From an uncultured Mycoplasma sp. (GTDB taxonomy: Bacteria > Bacillota_I > Bacilli_A > RF39 > UBA660): 64,000 nucleotides of DNA. Position numbers and translations under genes: made by a program. Positions 17,609 through 27,511 of the stretch are shown here, piece after piece; positions within the stretch are counted from its first letter, which is position 1, and each line of letters starts with the position of its first letter. The DNA lies in NCBI GenBank assembly GCA_945947035.1, contig CAMEXD010000001.1, positions 1 to 64,000 on the forward strand. Reading direction: 5' to 3'. The notes under the pieces were generated by a model. That model did no database searches. It saw nothing but the letters and a program-made list of their open reading frames with translations, and was not told the origin of the DNA.

Positions 17609-20341
17609 ATGGAAAATGTAGGTAAACTTAAACTTACAAGTACGATAAAAATATTAATATATATAGGTATTGCTTTTATTTTAGTAGGTGGTGCTTCTTT
17701 TGCTTATTTGAATTTCTTTTTTGAAGGAGAAGAAACAAATTTAGTTAAAGCGGGTTGTTTGGAAGTTAGTTTAACTGAAAAAAATAATTTAAATTTGACT
17801 GATCAAGCTCCAATGTCTGATGAAGAAGGTAAAGAAGGCGTTCCTTATACTTTTACATTAACTAATACATGTGATTTAGAAGCTTATTATGAAACAACTT
17901 TTAATACACTTACAACTTCAACATCAGATAATGATGCTAAAGTAAAACTTTATTTAACAGGAGATAATTATTTTGAACCTAGCTTAGTTAATAGTTTTAG
18001 GATAGTTAATTTAGTTAATAAACCAAGTGATATTTCAACTAGTTATGTAATAGATTCTGGTTATTTGAAACAAGGGCAAAGTAAGACATTTAATTTAAGA
18101 ATGTGGATAGATTATGATGTTACAAGTTTTGATGGTAGTTTTGATGCTAGAGTAATTGTAACTTCTGTTGCAGATAAAAGCCCAAGTTTTAAAGAACAAA
18201 CAACGGGTTACCAAGTTTTAGGTAGAAATGGCGTTACTAGTAGTACTTTGGTAAATCCAAATTATAGTTTAACCTCACCAAATGGTACTAATCAAACTAG
18301 TGGTTTATATAAAATTCAAGGTATAAATGGTGATTATACTTATTATTTTAGAGGAAATGTTAATAATTATTTTAAATTTGGTAAATATAAAGAAGATACA
18401 ACAGTAAATTATAAAGATGCAACAGGTTCTAATGTTATGATAAATCATAGTGCTGGAGAAGATATTTTATGGAGAATAGTTAGAATAAATGAAGATGGAA
18501 GTTTAAGACTTATTTTAGATGATGTTATTGGTACAAGTGCATTTAATAATGATACAAGTATTAAATATTATGATGATAGTATTATAAAAACAAGTATTGA
18601 TACTTGGTATGAAAAAAATTTAAAAGATGATTATGAACAATATATTGTTAATACTAATTTCTGTTTAAATAAAACATCTAGAATGATAAATAATGTTACT
18701 TATTATGATTCTTATATAAGAAATATAACAAGTAATACTCCAAATCTAAATTGTGATTCAAGTGATATTTATGTAAGTAAAATTGGATTATTAAGTGCTG
18801 ATGAACTTGCTTTAGCAGGTAATGTCTATAATACTAAAAATGTAAATAATTATTTATATAAAAATGTTAATGGTTGGTATACATTAAGTCCTGGAAGCTT
18901 GCCTAACAATGAACTTAATAATATAGTTTCAATGGCAAATAGTTCAATTAATACTTCTAGTGTAACAGAAGAATTAGCTATAAGACCAGTAATAAGTATT
19001 GGGAGCAATTATTTATTAAAAGGTAATGGAACAAGTAGTAATCCATTTGAAATAAATGGTAAGATAAAAGATAGTACTTTATTAACAATAGATACTAATG
19101 GTGGTACTTATGATGGATTAACAAATCCAAAATATACTTTAATTGAAGGAGAAAAAATGATTTTAAGTACTCCTATAAAAGATGGTTATGAATTATCTGG
19201 ATGGACTCTTGTAAGTGGTGATGGTAGTATTTCTGGCAATATATTTACAGGAGGCAAAACATCTTCTTTAATTCAAGCAAATTGGATAGTATCTGCAAAA
19301 ACTCTAACTCTTAATTTAGATGGTGGAACAACGACTGATAATACTACTATGTCTGTTAAAAAAGGAAATACTGTAACTCTTGCTGTTCCAACAAAAAATA
19401 GTTATACTTTTGCAGGATGGGATGTTTCAGGAACAGATTTAACAACAAGTGGTGATACAATAACAATGGGTGAAACTGATGCAACAGCAAAAGCAAAGTG
19501 GGTATTAACAACTAATACTTATAGTTATACTGGAAGTTATGCAACGTATAATGCTATACCTGGATCATATAAACTCGAAGTATATGGTGCACAAGGTGGA
19601 TATAGGACAAGTTCAACGTATGGCGGAAAAGGTGGATATGCAACAGGTGTCTTAACTCTTACAGACAGTAGTACTCTTTACGTTTATGTTGGAGGATTTG
19701 GTGGAAATGGTTCAACAGGATGTGGAAGTACAATTTGCGTTGGAGGTTTTAATGGTGGTGGATATCGTTATAAATACTATGGTGGCGGTGGAGGAACTGA
19801 CATTAGAATAAATAATGCTAGTCTTTATGCAAGAGTAATTGTTGCAGGTGGTGGAGGTTCCGATGGGGCATCTAGTAAAAAAGGAATGTCCGGTGGAGGA
19901 ACAACAGGCGCTTCATCAACAGAAAATTATACAGCTAATTCAAGTTATTGTGGAAAAGGTGGAAATACTACATATTCTGGTTATTCTTCTGCTTATACAG
20001 TTGCTTCTCAAGCAACATCTGGTTTAAATAGTAATAGTCTCGCTTATTATGGTGGTGGTTTTGGCTTTGGTGGCGGTGGAGTATACTTAAGTAGTGGTTA
20101 TGGTGGTGCTGGCGGCGGAGGCTGGTACGGTGGCTCTGGTACAGTTCCAGATGGTTCTGGCGATGATGATCGTGGCGGCGGTGGTGGCTCTGGATATGTT
20201 TATACATCATCAACAGCTTCACAATATCCATCAGGATGTTTATTAAATAGTTCACATTACTTAACAAGTACGTCTATGACATCTGGTTCTCGTTCAGGAA
20301 ATGGATACGCAATAATAACAGTTGTATCAATAAATTATTAA
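17609..20341 (+). CDS. large secreted surface protein: TasA/CalY-like start, InlB-type repeats, glycine-rich end
   Basis: The 910-residue protein has (1) a SipW-type signal with hydrophobic core and GGASFAYL (about 12-35); (2) a TasA/CalY-like beta domain (about 45-190); (3) a domain about 230-480 with WRIVRINEDGSLRLI and ELAIRPVISIG, like DUF6273 in Bacillota surface proteins; (4) two Listeria-Bacteroides repeats (about 490-630: DTNGGTYDGL...YELSGW and NLDGGTTTDN...YTFAGW); (5) a Cys- and Gly-rich domain (about 634-910) with YSYTGSYATYNAIPGSYKLE and many GGGG runs, like the glycine-rich region of ALK-type receptors found in some bacterial adhesins. AAGGAGG lies 8 bases before the ATG. No LPxTG sorting signal is present. 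Probably a fibre or adhesin released by the S26 peptidase at 25.2 kb. Confidence 0.8.
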   Translation: MENVGKLKLTSTIKILIYIGIAFILVGGASFAYLNFFFEGEETNLVKAGCLEVSLTEKNNLNLTDQAPMSDEEGKEGVPYTFTLTNTCDLEAYYETTFNTLTTSTSDNDAKVKLYLTGDNYFEPSLVNSFRIVNLVNKPSDISTSYVIDSGYLKQGQSKTFNLRMWIDYDVTSFDGSFDARVIVTSVADKSPSFKEQTTGYQVLGRNGVTSSTLVNPNYSLTSPNGTNQTSGLYKIQGINGDYTYYFRGNVNNYFKFGKYKEDTTVNYKDATGSNVMINHSAGEDILWRIVRINEDGSLRLILDDVIGTSAFNNDTSIKYYDDSIIKTSIDTWYEKNLKDDYEQYIVNTNFCLNKTSRMINNVTYYDSYIRNITSNTPNLNCDSSDIYVSKIGLLSADELALAGNVYNTKNVNNYLYKNVNGWYTLSPGSLPNNELNNIVSMANSSINTSSVTEELAIRPVISIGSNYLLKGNGTSSNPFEINGKIKDSTLLTIDTNGGTYDGLTNPKYTLIEGEKMILSTPIKDGYELSGWTLVSGDGSISGNIFTGGKTSSLIQANWIVSAKTLTLNLDGGTTTDNTTMSVKKGNTVTLAVPTKNSYTFAGWDVSGTDLTTSGDTITMGETDATAKAKWVLTTNTYSYTGSYATYNAIPGSYKLEVYGAQGGYRTSSTYGGKGGYATGVLTLTDSSTLYVYVGGFGGNGSTGCGSTICVGGFNGGGYRYKYYGGGGGTDIRINNASLYARVIVAGGGGSDGASSKKGMSGGGTTGASSTENYTANSSYCGKGGNTTYSGYSSAYTVASQATSGLNSNSLAYYGGGFGFGGGGVYLSSGYGGAGGGGWYGGSGTVPDGSGDDDRGGGGGSGYVYTSSTASQYPSGCLLNSSHYLTSTSMTSGSRSGNGYAIITVVSINY

Positions 20342-20344
20342 TTT

Positions 20345-20368
20345 AGATGCTAATTAGCATCTTTTTTG
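20345..20368 (+). terminator. terminator after the large surface protein gene
   Basis: Perfect stem AGATGCTA / TAGCATCT with minimal loop, then six T. Confidence 0.85.
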
Positions 20369-20534
20369 TAACTTATTACTGATAATTATGTAGTTGCTAA
20401 TAATACAATAAATAATATTTATAAAATAGTTTGAATAATTCGGATCATATGGATTGATAATAAAAATCAAATAAAATTTAATAATAAATATCACAAAAAA
20501 ATAGGTAATACATACAATAATTTAGGTGATAAAT

Positions 20535-22064
20535 ATGTTTTTTAGACAAAGTATAAAAGGTGTTGTAATCGATCCGGGACATGGTGGAGAAGATCCAGGA
20601 GCAAGTGCAAATGGAATTGTTGAGAAGGATTATAATTTAAATAATTCATTATATATGTACAATAGATTAAAAGAATTGGGAGTACCAGTAAAAATAACTA
20701 GAACAACAGATGAAACTTTATCAAGAGAAGAAAGAATAAGCAGAATATTAAATGCTTTTGGTAATAATAGTAATGTTATAGCAGTATCTAATCACATAAA
20801 TGCAGGAGGTGGTGATGGTGCTGAAGTAGTCTATGCTCTTAGAAATAATGATAAACTTGCTAAGTCTGTATTGGAATCAATTGGTAATGCAGGGCAAAAT
20901 ATGAGAAAGTATTATCAAAGAAGATTACCTAGTGATCCTTCTAAAGATTACTATTATATAATGAGAGATAGTGGAAATCTTGAAACTATTTTAATAGAGT
21001 ATGGATTCTTAGATTCTCCTGGAGATGATGTTACACAGTTGAAAAATAATAATTTAGATTATGTAGAAGCAGCAGTAAAAGCTATAGTAGAATATGCTGG
21101 TTATACTTATGTACCCCCTGCAGGATCAAATTTATATGTTGTTAAAAAAGGTGATAGTTTATGGTCAATTGCTAATTCATATGGTATAACTGTTGATGAA
21201 TTAGTAAAAGCAAATAATTTACAAAGCAATTTACTAAATATTGGACAAACTCTTACTATTCCAACTAAAGAAATTGAAGTTCCATCAGAAGAATTTGAAG
21301 TGTACATAGTACAAAAAGGCGATAGTCTATATAAAATAGCTAATATGTTTGATGTTTCAGTTGATGATATAATTAAACTTAATAATCTTGGTACAACAAG
21401 TCTTTCTATTAACCAACAATTATTAATTCCAAAAACTAGTCTTGAACAAGGAAATATCTATACAGTAAAAAGTGGTGATAGTTTATATAATATTGCATTA
21501 AAATATGGTGTAACTGTTGATGAAATAAAAAAAGCAAATAATTTAACAAGTAATAACTTAAGTATAGGTCAAAAGTTAATAATTCCAACTGAAGAAGAAC
21601 AGCCAACCGGGGAAGTGACATACACTGTAAAAAGTGGCGATAGCTTATATAGCATTGCATCAAAATATGGTTTGACTGTTGATGAATTAAAGAAAGCTAA
21701 CAATCTAACAAGCAATACATTAAGTGTAGGTCAAGTATTAACAATTCCTACAAAGGAAGAACCAGGAACGAGTGAAGTTGTCTATATAGTACAAAAAGGC
21801 GATAGTTTATGGTCTATTGCCAAAAAATACAATATAACTGCTAATCAATTAAAAGAATATAATAATTTAAAAGACAATACTCTTTCAATAAATCAAAAAC
21901 TTGTTATTCCACAAACAGGAGATTATGAAACTTATGTTGTAAAAAGTGGCGATAGCTTGTGGTCTATTGCTAATGCTAACAATACAACAGTAGATGAAAT
22001 AAAAAAAGTAAACAATTTAACAAGTAATAACTTAAGCGTAGGTCAAGTACTTTTAATACCTTAA
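20535..22064 (+). CDS. N-acetylmuramoyl-L-alanine amidase with six LysM domains
   Basis: The 509-residue protein begins almost at once with the Amidase_3 catalytic domain: VVIDPGHGGEDPGA (zinc His), the Glu in GIVEKDYNLN, SNHINAGGG (zinc His) and LIEYGFLDSP. Six LysM repeats of about 45 residues follow from residue 198 (each with KxGDSLxxIA and ends LxIP), separated by short linkers. It cleaves the muramoyl-alanine bond of peptidoglycan, LysM binding glycan. There is no signal peptide, as in CwlC-type mother-cell lysis amidases, so release on lysis is likely. The frame opens at GTG 20526; AGGTG before ATG 20535 favours the latter. Confidence 0.93.
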   Translation: MFFRQSIKGVVIDPGHGGEDPGASANGIVEKDYNLNNSLYMYNRLKELGVPVKITRTTDETLSREERISRILNAFGNNSNVIAVSNHINAGGGDGAEVVYALRNNDKLAKSVLESIGNAGQNMRKYYQRRLPSDPSKDYYYIMRDSGNLETILIEYGFLDSPGDDVTQLKNNNLDYVEAAVKAIVEYAGYTYVPPAGSNLYVVKKGDSLWSIANSYGITVDELVKANNLQSNLLNIGQTLTIPTKEIEVPSEEFEVYIVQKGDSLYKIANMFDVSVDDIIKLNNLGTTSLSINQQLLIPKTSLEQGNIYTVKSGDSLYNIALKYGVTVDEIKKANNLTSNNLSIGQKLIIPTEEEQPTGEVTYTVKSGDSLYSIASKYGLTVDELKKANNLTSNTLSVGQVLTIPTKEEPGTSEVVYIVQKGDSLWSIAKKYNITANQLKEYNNLKDNTLSINQKLVIPQTGDYETYVVKSGDSLWSIANANNTTVDEIKKVNNLTSNNLSVGQVLLIP

Positions 22065-22069
22065 TAAAA

Positions 22070-22104
22070 GGGAGCATGTAGATTAATAAATTTGTCTACA
22101 TACT
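22070..22104. terminator. hairpin between convergent wall-hydrolase genes
   Basis: Stem GGAGCATGTAGA / TCTACATACTCC; lies between the two stops and partly inside the minus-strand gene. T tracts are short. Confidence 0.55.
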
Positions 22105-22511
22105 CCTTCATTTGGTATATAAAAACAATGATTTTTATATCGCCCTGAATTTCTCTGATTGTACCATAAATTTACACATGATTCTCCAGTTTTAGGAGCA
22201 TAAAACCATAAAGCATGAGTTGCAGGATGATAATATTCACCTCTTAATATTCTTTCAGCAAGTTGATTTTCTTTAGTTGTTGGACTTCCAATAAACAAAG
22301 AAGAATTAACGCCAGAAAATCCTCCAGGAGATTGATATATTGCATCATATATACTTCTGATATCTTTAAAATCAAGACAATCTCCAATAACCCTATTAAT
22401 AACAACATTACCAACCATTAGCATTCCAAGATCTCCTTCACCTAAGGCTTCCGCTCTCATAAGTCTTGCTAATAATTCTTTTTCTTTAGTATTATATTGT
22501 ACTATAGCCAT
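22083..22511 (-). CDS. cell-wall hydrolase of the SleB/CwlJ family
   Basis: The 142-residue protein is a bare Hydrolase_2 domain: ELLARLMRAEALGEGD with the catalytic Glu, GNVVINRVIG, YQSPGGFSGV and HPATHALWFYAP. The family comprises spore-cortex lytic enzymes (SleB, CwlJ). Like CwlJ it lacks both signal peptide and peptidoglycan-binding domain, which fits synthesis in the mother cell and loading on the spore. GGAGG stands 5 bases before the ATG at 22511; the longer frame start at 22523 overlaps that site. Confidence 0.9.
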   Translation of the reverse strand: MAIVQYNTKEKELLARLMRAEALGEGDLGMLMVGNVVINRVIGDCLDFKDIRSIYDAIYQSPGGFSGVNSSLFIGSPTTKENQLAERILRGEYYHPATHALWFYAPKTGESCVNLWYNQRNSGRYKNHCFYIPNEGVCRQIY

Positions 22512-22603
22512 AAATACCTCCATAAAATATATTTATTAAATTATATGTCAGTACTTGATTTTTTTTCAAAATTCATATAGAATATAATTATCACATGTTA
22601 TTT

Positions 22604-22677
22604 AGGGGCATAGTTCAACGGTAGAATGTCGGTCTCCAAAACCGCTGATGTGGGTTCGATTCCTACTGCCCCTGCCA
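22604..22677 (+). tRNA. tRNA-Trp (anticodon CCA)
   Basis: Acceptor AGGGGCA / TGCCCCT, D-arm GTTCAACGGTAGAA, anticodon loop CTCCAAA, T-loop GTTCGATT, discriminator G and encoded CCA. Confidence 0.95.
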
Positions 22678-22713
22678 TTTAGAATTATTTGAACCAATGC
22701 GTTCGTTAAATAT

Positions 22714-22743
22714 AAACTTGGTACGATTTGTATCAAGTTTTAT
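22714..22743 (+). terminator. terminator after tRNA-Trp
   Basis: Stem AAACTTGGTAC / GTATCAAGTTT with one G-T pair, then T-rich. Confidence 0.75.
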
Positions 22744-22858
22744 TATAAATATTTTTATAGAAGTTTTATGAAAAAAATAATTAATTTTGATAGACTTAAT
22801 CTCAGTAATTTGGTACAATTATATATATTAAAAATACCAAAGGTCTGGGGTGAATAAG

Positions 22859-25141
22859 ATGTTTAAAAATATTGGTTTTAACAAATTTAAATCATCTGTA
22901 ATTATTGGTTATACAATTTTAATATTTGTGGTATTTTTATCAATTGGATTTTCTGCATTTAATAATCAATTAAATATTAAAGATATAAGCGTATCAGTAA
23001 GAGTTAAAACTGATATAAGAATAACTTCTGTTAGTTTATCAGAAGCACATAGTGATGCTTATTCTACAAGTTTAAATTATAATAAAACCAATATAAATGG
23101 AACAGCTATTTTACCTAATGAAGATTCTTATATAGATTATGCAGTTAATATAACTAATTTAGGCAAAGTTGAAATGGGAATAAAAGACATTACTCTAAGT
23201 AATGAAAATTTAGATTATGAATTAGTTGATTATAATTTAGAAGATAAATTATGTACTTTAGAAGAAGAAACTTTAAAGTGTACTTTAGGAATTGAAAAAC
23301 AAATTATTGTAAGAGTTAAATGGAAAGATGGAAGTTATGATTCAAGCAATACTGAAAATAATTTTGTTTTAAATTTTAATTTTCAAAATTATCAAAAGGT
23401 TTATATTGAAGATACCATTAAAGAAAATATAGTTGATTGTCCAAGCGAAGTAATAAATGGTGGTGATTTGACATTTAGGTATACTGGAGAAAAATTTGAT
23501 ATAAGACTTTATATGGGTAGTAAAAGAATAAATGATTATACTTTTGAAAATGGATTAGTAACCATCAAAAATGTAACCGATCCAGTTTATATAAAATATA
23601 TTTCATATAACATTGAAAATGGCAGCTTCGAAACACCAACTATAAATTCAAGTTATTCATACGTTTCTTCAGAAAAAGTTGCATCTTGGAATACTACTTC
23701 AGTATCAAATCAAATAGAGGTAGCTAAAATCAATAATAATAATAATGAACATCTTAATTTAACTTCAACCAATATAGTAGATTCCACTCTTCCAGATGGA
23801 AATCAATTTGCTGAAATAAATGCTAATGAAAAAGCCAGTTTATTTCAAAATTTTTCAGTGACATCTGGTGAAACATATACTTGGAATTTATATCATAGAG
23901 GTAGAGGTGGACAAGAGGTAATGGCACTTATAATTGGTAATAAACAGGAAAACGAACCAAAAAAAGCAAATGTCTCAAGTGATGACCAATTTAATGCTAT
24001 GATTAAGTGGTTACTTAATAACAACACTCTTGATTTAAAAGTTCCAACTAAAAAAGTAAAATATAAAATATATTCTCCTACTTTTGATTCATCTGGTGGT
24101 TTTTCTGGTGATACAGATGATTTATTTAGTTATCATTATGATAGTTTTCATACACAAGAGTGGGATATTTGGATTATATCAAGTAATAATTCAAAATGGT
24201 TTTCTTATAGTGACAGTTATACACCAACCTCAAATGAAATAGTATTTGCACTTTGTTCAGTATTATCTGTTAAATCAGATTTATCATATGGTAATTTAAT
24301 TGATAAAGTTTCATTTAGTATAAATGATAATGAACAAGTAGTTAATGGTTCCTTTGAAGATATAGATATTTCAGTCAAAGCCTATGCGCATTTTTATGCT
24401 GAAAATAGTAGTAATCATAGTGTTGGAATTGGTTGGTCAACAACGGCTATTGATAAAAAGGTAGAAATTGGAAATTTTGAAAAAGGTAAAAATACTTATT
24501 TGATTTCTAAAGATATGATAAATCCTTATACATATGTTAAAGATGGTAACAATTTTATTGAGTTAAATGCAACAGAAACTGGTACAGTATATCAAAATTT
24601 TCTTTCTAAAAAAGATAAAACAAATGAATGGTCTTTTGCTCATAGAGGAAGAGAAGGAATTGACTATATGGCTATTTTTATAGGTCCTGCTCAGTCACTT
24701 AATCCAGGTAAACAAAAAGCTAGTACAAAAGACCAATTTATGAAAATGATCGATTGGATTAAAAATAATATTGATATTAAGAATTATAATTTAGATTTTG
24801 CAAATGAAGCTACTGGATGTAGTGATAAAATAACTATATATTCTGCAAAGTTTTCTTCTTTAGGTTCTTTTGAAGTGGATGATTCTGATGCTATATCTTT
24901 AAATAAAGATGATATTCATACAGAAAAGTGGAATATATGGATTGTGGGAAGCAATAATGATGATTGGTATAGTTATGGTTTTAATGATGAAAATTTAAAT
25001 TATGACAACACTTATATAAACATTTATGAAAAAGAAGAAACAATTATAGCATTTACAAATTATTCAACTATGGGTCAAAGAAATAATGGAAAAAGCCCTG
25101 CAGAAACTGGTAATTTATTAGATTATGTAAATTGGAGATAA
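22859..25141 (+). CDS. SipW-type secreted protein with duplicated jelly-roll-like domains
   Basis: The 760-residue protein begins with a SipW-type signal (hydrophobic core and SIGFSAFNNQL, about 12-40) and a TasA/CalY-like beta domain (about 40-185). A region at about 200-250 follows, then two related units of about 245 residues. Each starts with NGSFE, contains YQNF/FQNFS, HRGRxG and M(A)LIIG/MAIFIG, then TEKWNIWI/TQEWDIWI, and ends near GNLIDKVSFS / GNLLDYVNW. NGSFE-type domains resemble carbohydrate-binding jelly rolls. GGGGTG lies 6 bases before ATG 22859; GTG 22850 overlaps it. It heads the cluster containing the signal peptidase 50 bases downstream and is probably its substrate. Confidence 0.8.
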   Translation: MFKNIGFNKFKSSVIIGYTILIFVVFLSIGFSAFNNQLNIKDISVSVRVKTDIRITSVSLSEAHSDAYSTSLNYNKTNINGTAILPNEDSYIDYAVNITNLGKVEMGIKDITLSNENLDYELVDYNLEDKLCTLEEETLKCTLGIEKQIIVRVKWKDGSYDSSNTENNFVLNFNFQNYQKVYIEDTIKENIVDCPSEVINGGDLTFRYTGEKFDIRLYMGSKRINDYTFENGLVTIKNVTDPVYIKYISYNIENGSFETPTINSSYSYVSSEKVASWNTTSVSNQIEVAKINNNNNEHLNLTSTNIVDSTLPDGNQFAEINANEKASLFQNFSVTSGETYTWNLYHRGRGGQEVMALIIGNKQENEPKKANVSSDDQFNAMIKWLLNNNTLDLKVPTKKVKYKIYSPTFDSSGGFSGDTDDLFSYHYDSFHTQEWDIWIISSNNSKWFSYSDSYTPTSNEIVFALCSVLSVKSDLSYGNLIDKVSFSINDNEQVVNGSFEDIDISVKAYAHFYAENSSNHSVGIGWSTTAIDKKVEIGNFEKGKNTYLISKDMINPYTYVKDGNNFIELNATETGTVYQNFLSKKDKTNEWSFAHRGREGIDYMAIFIGPAQSLNPGKQKASTKDQFMKMIDWIKNNIDIKNYNLDFANEATGCSDKITIYSAKFSSLGSFEVDDSDAISLNKDDIHTEKWNIWIVGSNNDDWYSYGFNDENLNYDNTYINIYEKEETIIAFTNYSTMGQRNNGKSPAETGNLLDYVNWR

Positions 25142-25192
25142 AACTTTATAATGTTTGATAAACTTTTATAAATTAGGAAAGGAACTGATAAA

Positions 25193-26347
25193 ATGAAAAA
25201 ACAAAGAATAAAAAGTTATTATATAATATTTTTATTTGAAACACTCATTATGTTTTTAGTGACATTAAGTAATTTTAATTCCAGTTTATCAAATGTTTAT
25301 GTATTACCATTTATTCTATTTATATGTGATTTTATATTTTTTTTCGTATTAGGTTTTGAAAAAAAGAATAAGCGTTTAAACAAAATCGTCGCATTTGATG
25401 TATTTATGTTTTCAATGATATTTTTAATATTATTCTATTTGTTTGGAATTATAATTGGTTTTGCTGAAAGTAATAATTATTTAACGTTATATGGATTAAC
25501 GGTGTTTGTAATTCCAACTATATTAAAAATATTCTTTAAAGAACATTTAAGAAATTCACTTTTAACTAAATCTGGGAATAATAAATTTTTAATTATATAT
25601 ACATTTTTATTATTTATTATGATTGACATATTGCCAGCTTTAAGTATATCAAAAATGTCAAATATACACGATATATTTATTTTTGCCGCTCTTGTATTAC
25701 TACCTAGTATAGCTGTTAATATTTTCGCAACATATGTTAATATAAAAGTTGGATTTATGCCGGTTATTATTTATTTGTTAATCTTTTCATTATATCAGTA
25801 TATAGTTCCAATAGTGCCTGATCCAAACGAATATTTAAAAGCTATAATAGACTTTGTCCTACCAATATTTATTTTATTTAAAGTAAGAAAAATTGTAAAT
25901 AAATATTCTGATGAAGATCAAGAAATTGATAGAAATTACAATAAATCAGCAATTATTTTATTAATAATTCCTATAATATTAACAATTATTATAATTTATT
26001 TTGTTTCTGGATATTTTAGATATTATGCTCTTGCAATTGCAAGTGGTTCAATGCATCCAGTATTTGACAGAGGTAGTGTTGTAATCATTGAACAAGTAAA
26101 TGACAAATACGATAATTATAAAAAGTTAAAAGAAGGCGAAATAATTGCATTTAAAGCCGAAAAAAATATTGTTGTACATAGATTAATTAGAATAGTTAAT
26201 ATTAATGATGACTTGTATTTTTATACTAAAGGCGATGCAAATAAAGATGAAGATGATTATTTAATAAAAAAAGAAAATATAATCGGTATAGTAAGATTTG
26301 AAATTCCATACATAGGTTATCCTACTGTTTGGTTTAGTGAAATATAG
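25193..26347 (+). CDS. SipW-like (S26B) signal peptidase fused to a polytopic membrane domain
   Basis: Residues about 10-250 form seven or so membrane helices of no recognised family. Residues about 260-384 are an S26 signal peptidase: the nucleophile Ser286 lies in ASGSMHPVFDRGS, and the base position is His329 in VVHRLIRI, where ordinary bacterial type I enzymes have Lys. Ser/His is the SipW/ER-archaeal type (S26B), which in Bacillus processes TasA and TapA. GDANKDED near 349 is the third box. SipW enzymes are usually about 190 residues, so the N-terminal half is extra. It lies between two TasA-like genes and next to a DUF5305-like gene. Confidence 0.9.
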   Translation: MKKQRIKSYYIIFLFETLIMFLVTLSNFNSSLSNVYVLPFILFICDFIFFFVLGFEKKNKRLNKIVAFDVFMFSMIFLILFYLFGIIIGFAESNNYLTLYGLTVFVIPTILKIFFKEHLRNSLLTKSGNNKFLIIYTFLLFIMIDILPALSISKMSNIHDIFIFAALVLLPSIAVNIFATYVNIKVGFMPVIIYLLIFSLYQYIVPIVPDPNEYLKAIIDFVLPIFILFKVRKIVNKYSDEDQEIDRNYNKSAIILLIIPIILTIIIIYFVSGYFRYYALAIASGSMHPVFDRGSVVIIEQVNDKYDNYKKLKEGEIIAFKAEKNIVVHRLIRIVNINDDLYFYTKGDANKDEDDYLIKKENIIGIVRFEIPYIGYPTVWFSEI

Positions 26348-26356
26348 GAGGAGATT

Positions 26357-27412
26357 ATGAAAAAAAAGAATGAAAGAAAATATTATTTAAAAGCAATTGT
26401 TTTAATTTTATTATTTACTTTATTTATTGGATTGTCATTTTTATGTTTTAAAAAATCAATAATTATTCAAAAAGAGCAAAATGTCTTTTATGAAGAATCT
26501 GGTAGCCCTAATTATAAAATATATTTAAAAGATAACGATTATTATAAACAAAATTATCTTGATAAAGATATGAGCTATATTGCTAATTTAATTGACTATA
26601 TTTCGATAGATTATAATTATAAATTTATTTCTGATACAGAACTAAATGGTGAATATTATTATAAAATAGTAGCTGATTTAGAAATAAGAAATCCAAAAAA
26701 CAATTCACTATTTTACGTAGAAAGATATGATTTATCTGAAGAAAAAAAATTCCCTATAAAAGATGAAAAAGAGTATATAGTTAATGAAATAGTAGATATT
26801 AATTATGGCTATTATAATGCAATTGCAAATAATTTTGAAGCATCATATGGAGTAGATACTGAAAGCAATTTAATAATAAGCCTAGAACTTCATAGAAAAA
26901 TTGATGGAACGTTAGTTAGTAATTCAGATATTAACAGTGATGAAAAAATTAATTTAATAATTCCATTATCTGAAAAAACTATTAATATAAAAGCAGAATC
27001 ATTAGAATATAAAAATAAAAATGTCGTAGTATCTTTAAATCATTATAAAATTGATGATATAAGATTTTTAATACTTGCTTTATTATTTTTAGGTCTTGCT
27101 TTAATAATATTTATATATATTACAAAAAAAACAATGTCATTAAATTCTAAAATGAATTCTTATGATAAAATGTTAAGAAAAATATTAAGACAATATGACA
27201 GATTAATAGTAAATGTAAATACAATGCCAAATTTTAAAGAAAGTAACACAATAGAAGTTGATAGTTTCTATGAATTGCTAGATGCTAAGGATAATATTCA
27301 TAATGCAATATTCTACTATGAAGTAATACCTCATCAAAAATGCTATTTTTATATTAATAATGATAATAACTTTATTGTATATACATTAAAAAATAGTGAT
27401 TTAAAAAGATAA
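26357..27412 (+). CDS. two-helix membrane protein, DUF5305-like
   Basis: The 351-residue protein has one N-terminal helix (about 9-30), a large outer beta-rich domain (about 35-230) and a second helix (about 236-255, LILALLFLGLALIIFIYI), then a cytosolic tail. This topology and content (VVADLEIRNPKNNSLFYVE; INYGYYNAIANNFEASYGV) fit DUF5305 proteins, which in archaea and clostridia sit next to S26 signal peptidases. Only 9 bases separate it from the peptidase gene, so a working complex is plausible. Family assignment is by eye. Confidence 0.7.
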   Translation: MKKKNERKYYLKAIVLILLFTLFIGLSFLCFKKSIIIQKEQNVFYEESGSPNYKIYLKDNDYYKQNYLDKDMSYIANLIDYISIDYNYKFISDTELNGEYYYKIVADLEIRNPKNNSLFYVERYDLSEEKKFPIKDEKEYIVNEIVDINYGYYNAIANNFEASYGVDTESNLIISLELHRKIDGTLVSNSDINSDEKINLIIPLSEKTINIKAESLEYKNKNVVVSLNHYKIDDIRFLILALLFLGLALIIFIYITKKTMSLNSKMNSYDKMLRKILRQYDRLIVNVNTMPNFKESNTIEVDSFYELLDAKDNIHNAIFYYEVIPHQKCYFYINNDNNFIVYTLKNSDLKR

Positions 27413-27511
27413 AAAATATTTTCTAAAAATAATTTATATGATATAATCGAGTTATAATAGAAATGGATGATAGAAATATTTTCTATTGCTATTTTAAGAA
27501 AGGAGGAAAAA

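Noticed and set aside
19839-20267. Open frames overlapping the glycine-rich region in other frames
   Set aside because: They are shadows created by GGN-rich codons; no ribosome sites and low-complexity content.
21140-22060. Repeated DNA in the amidase gene as a tandem repeat array
   Set aside because: The similarity is at protein level: six LysM domains with different codons.
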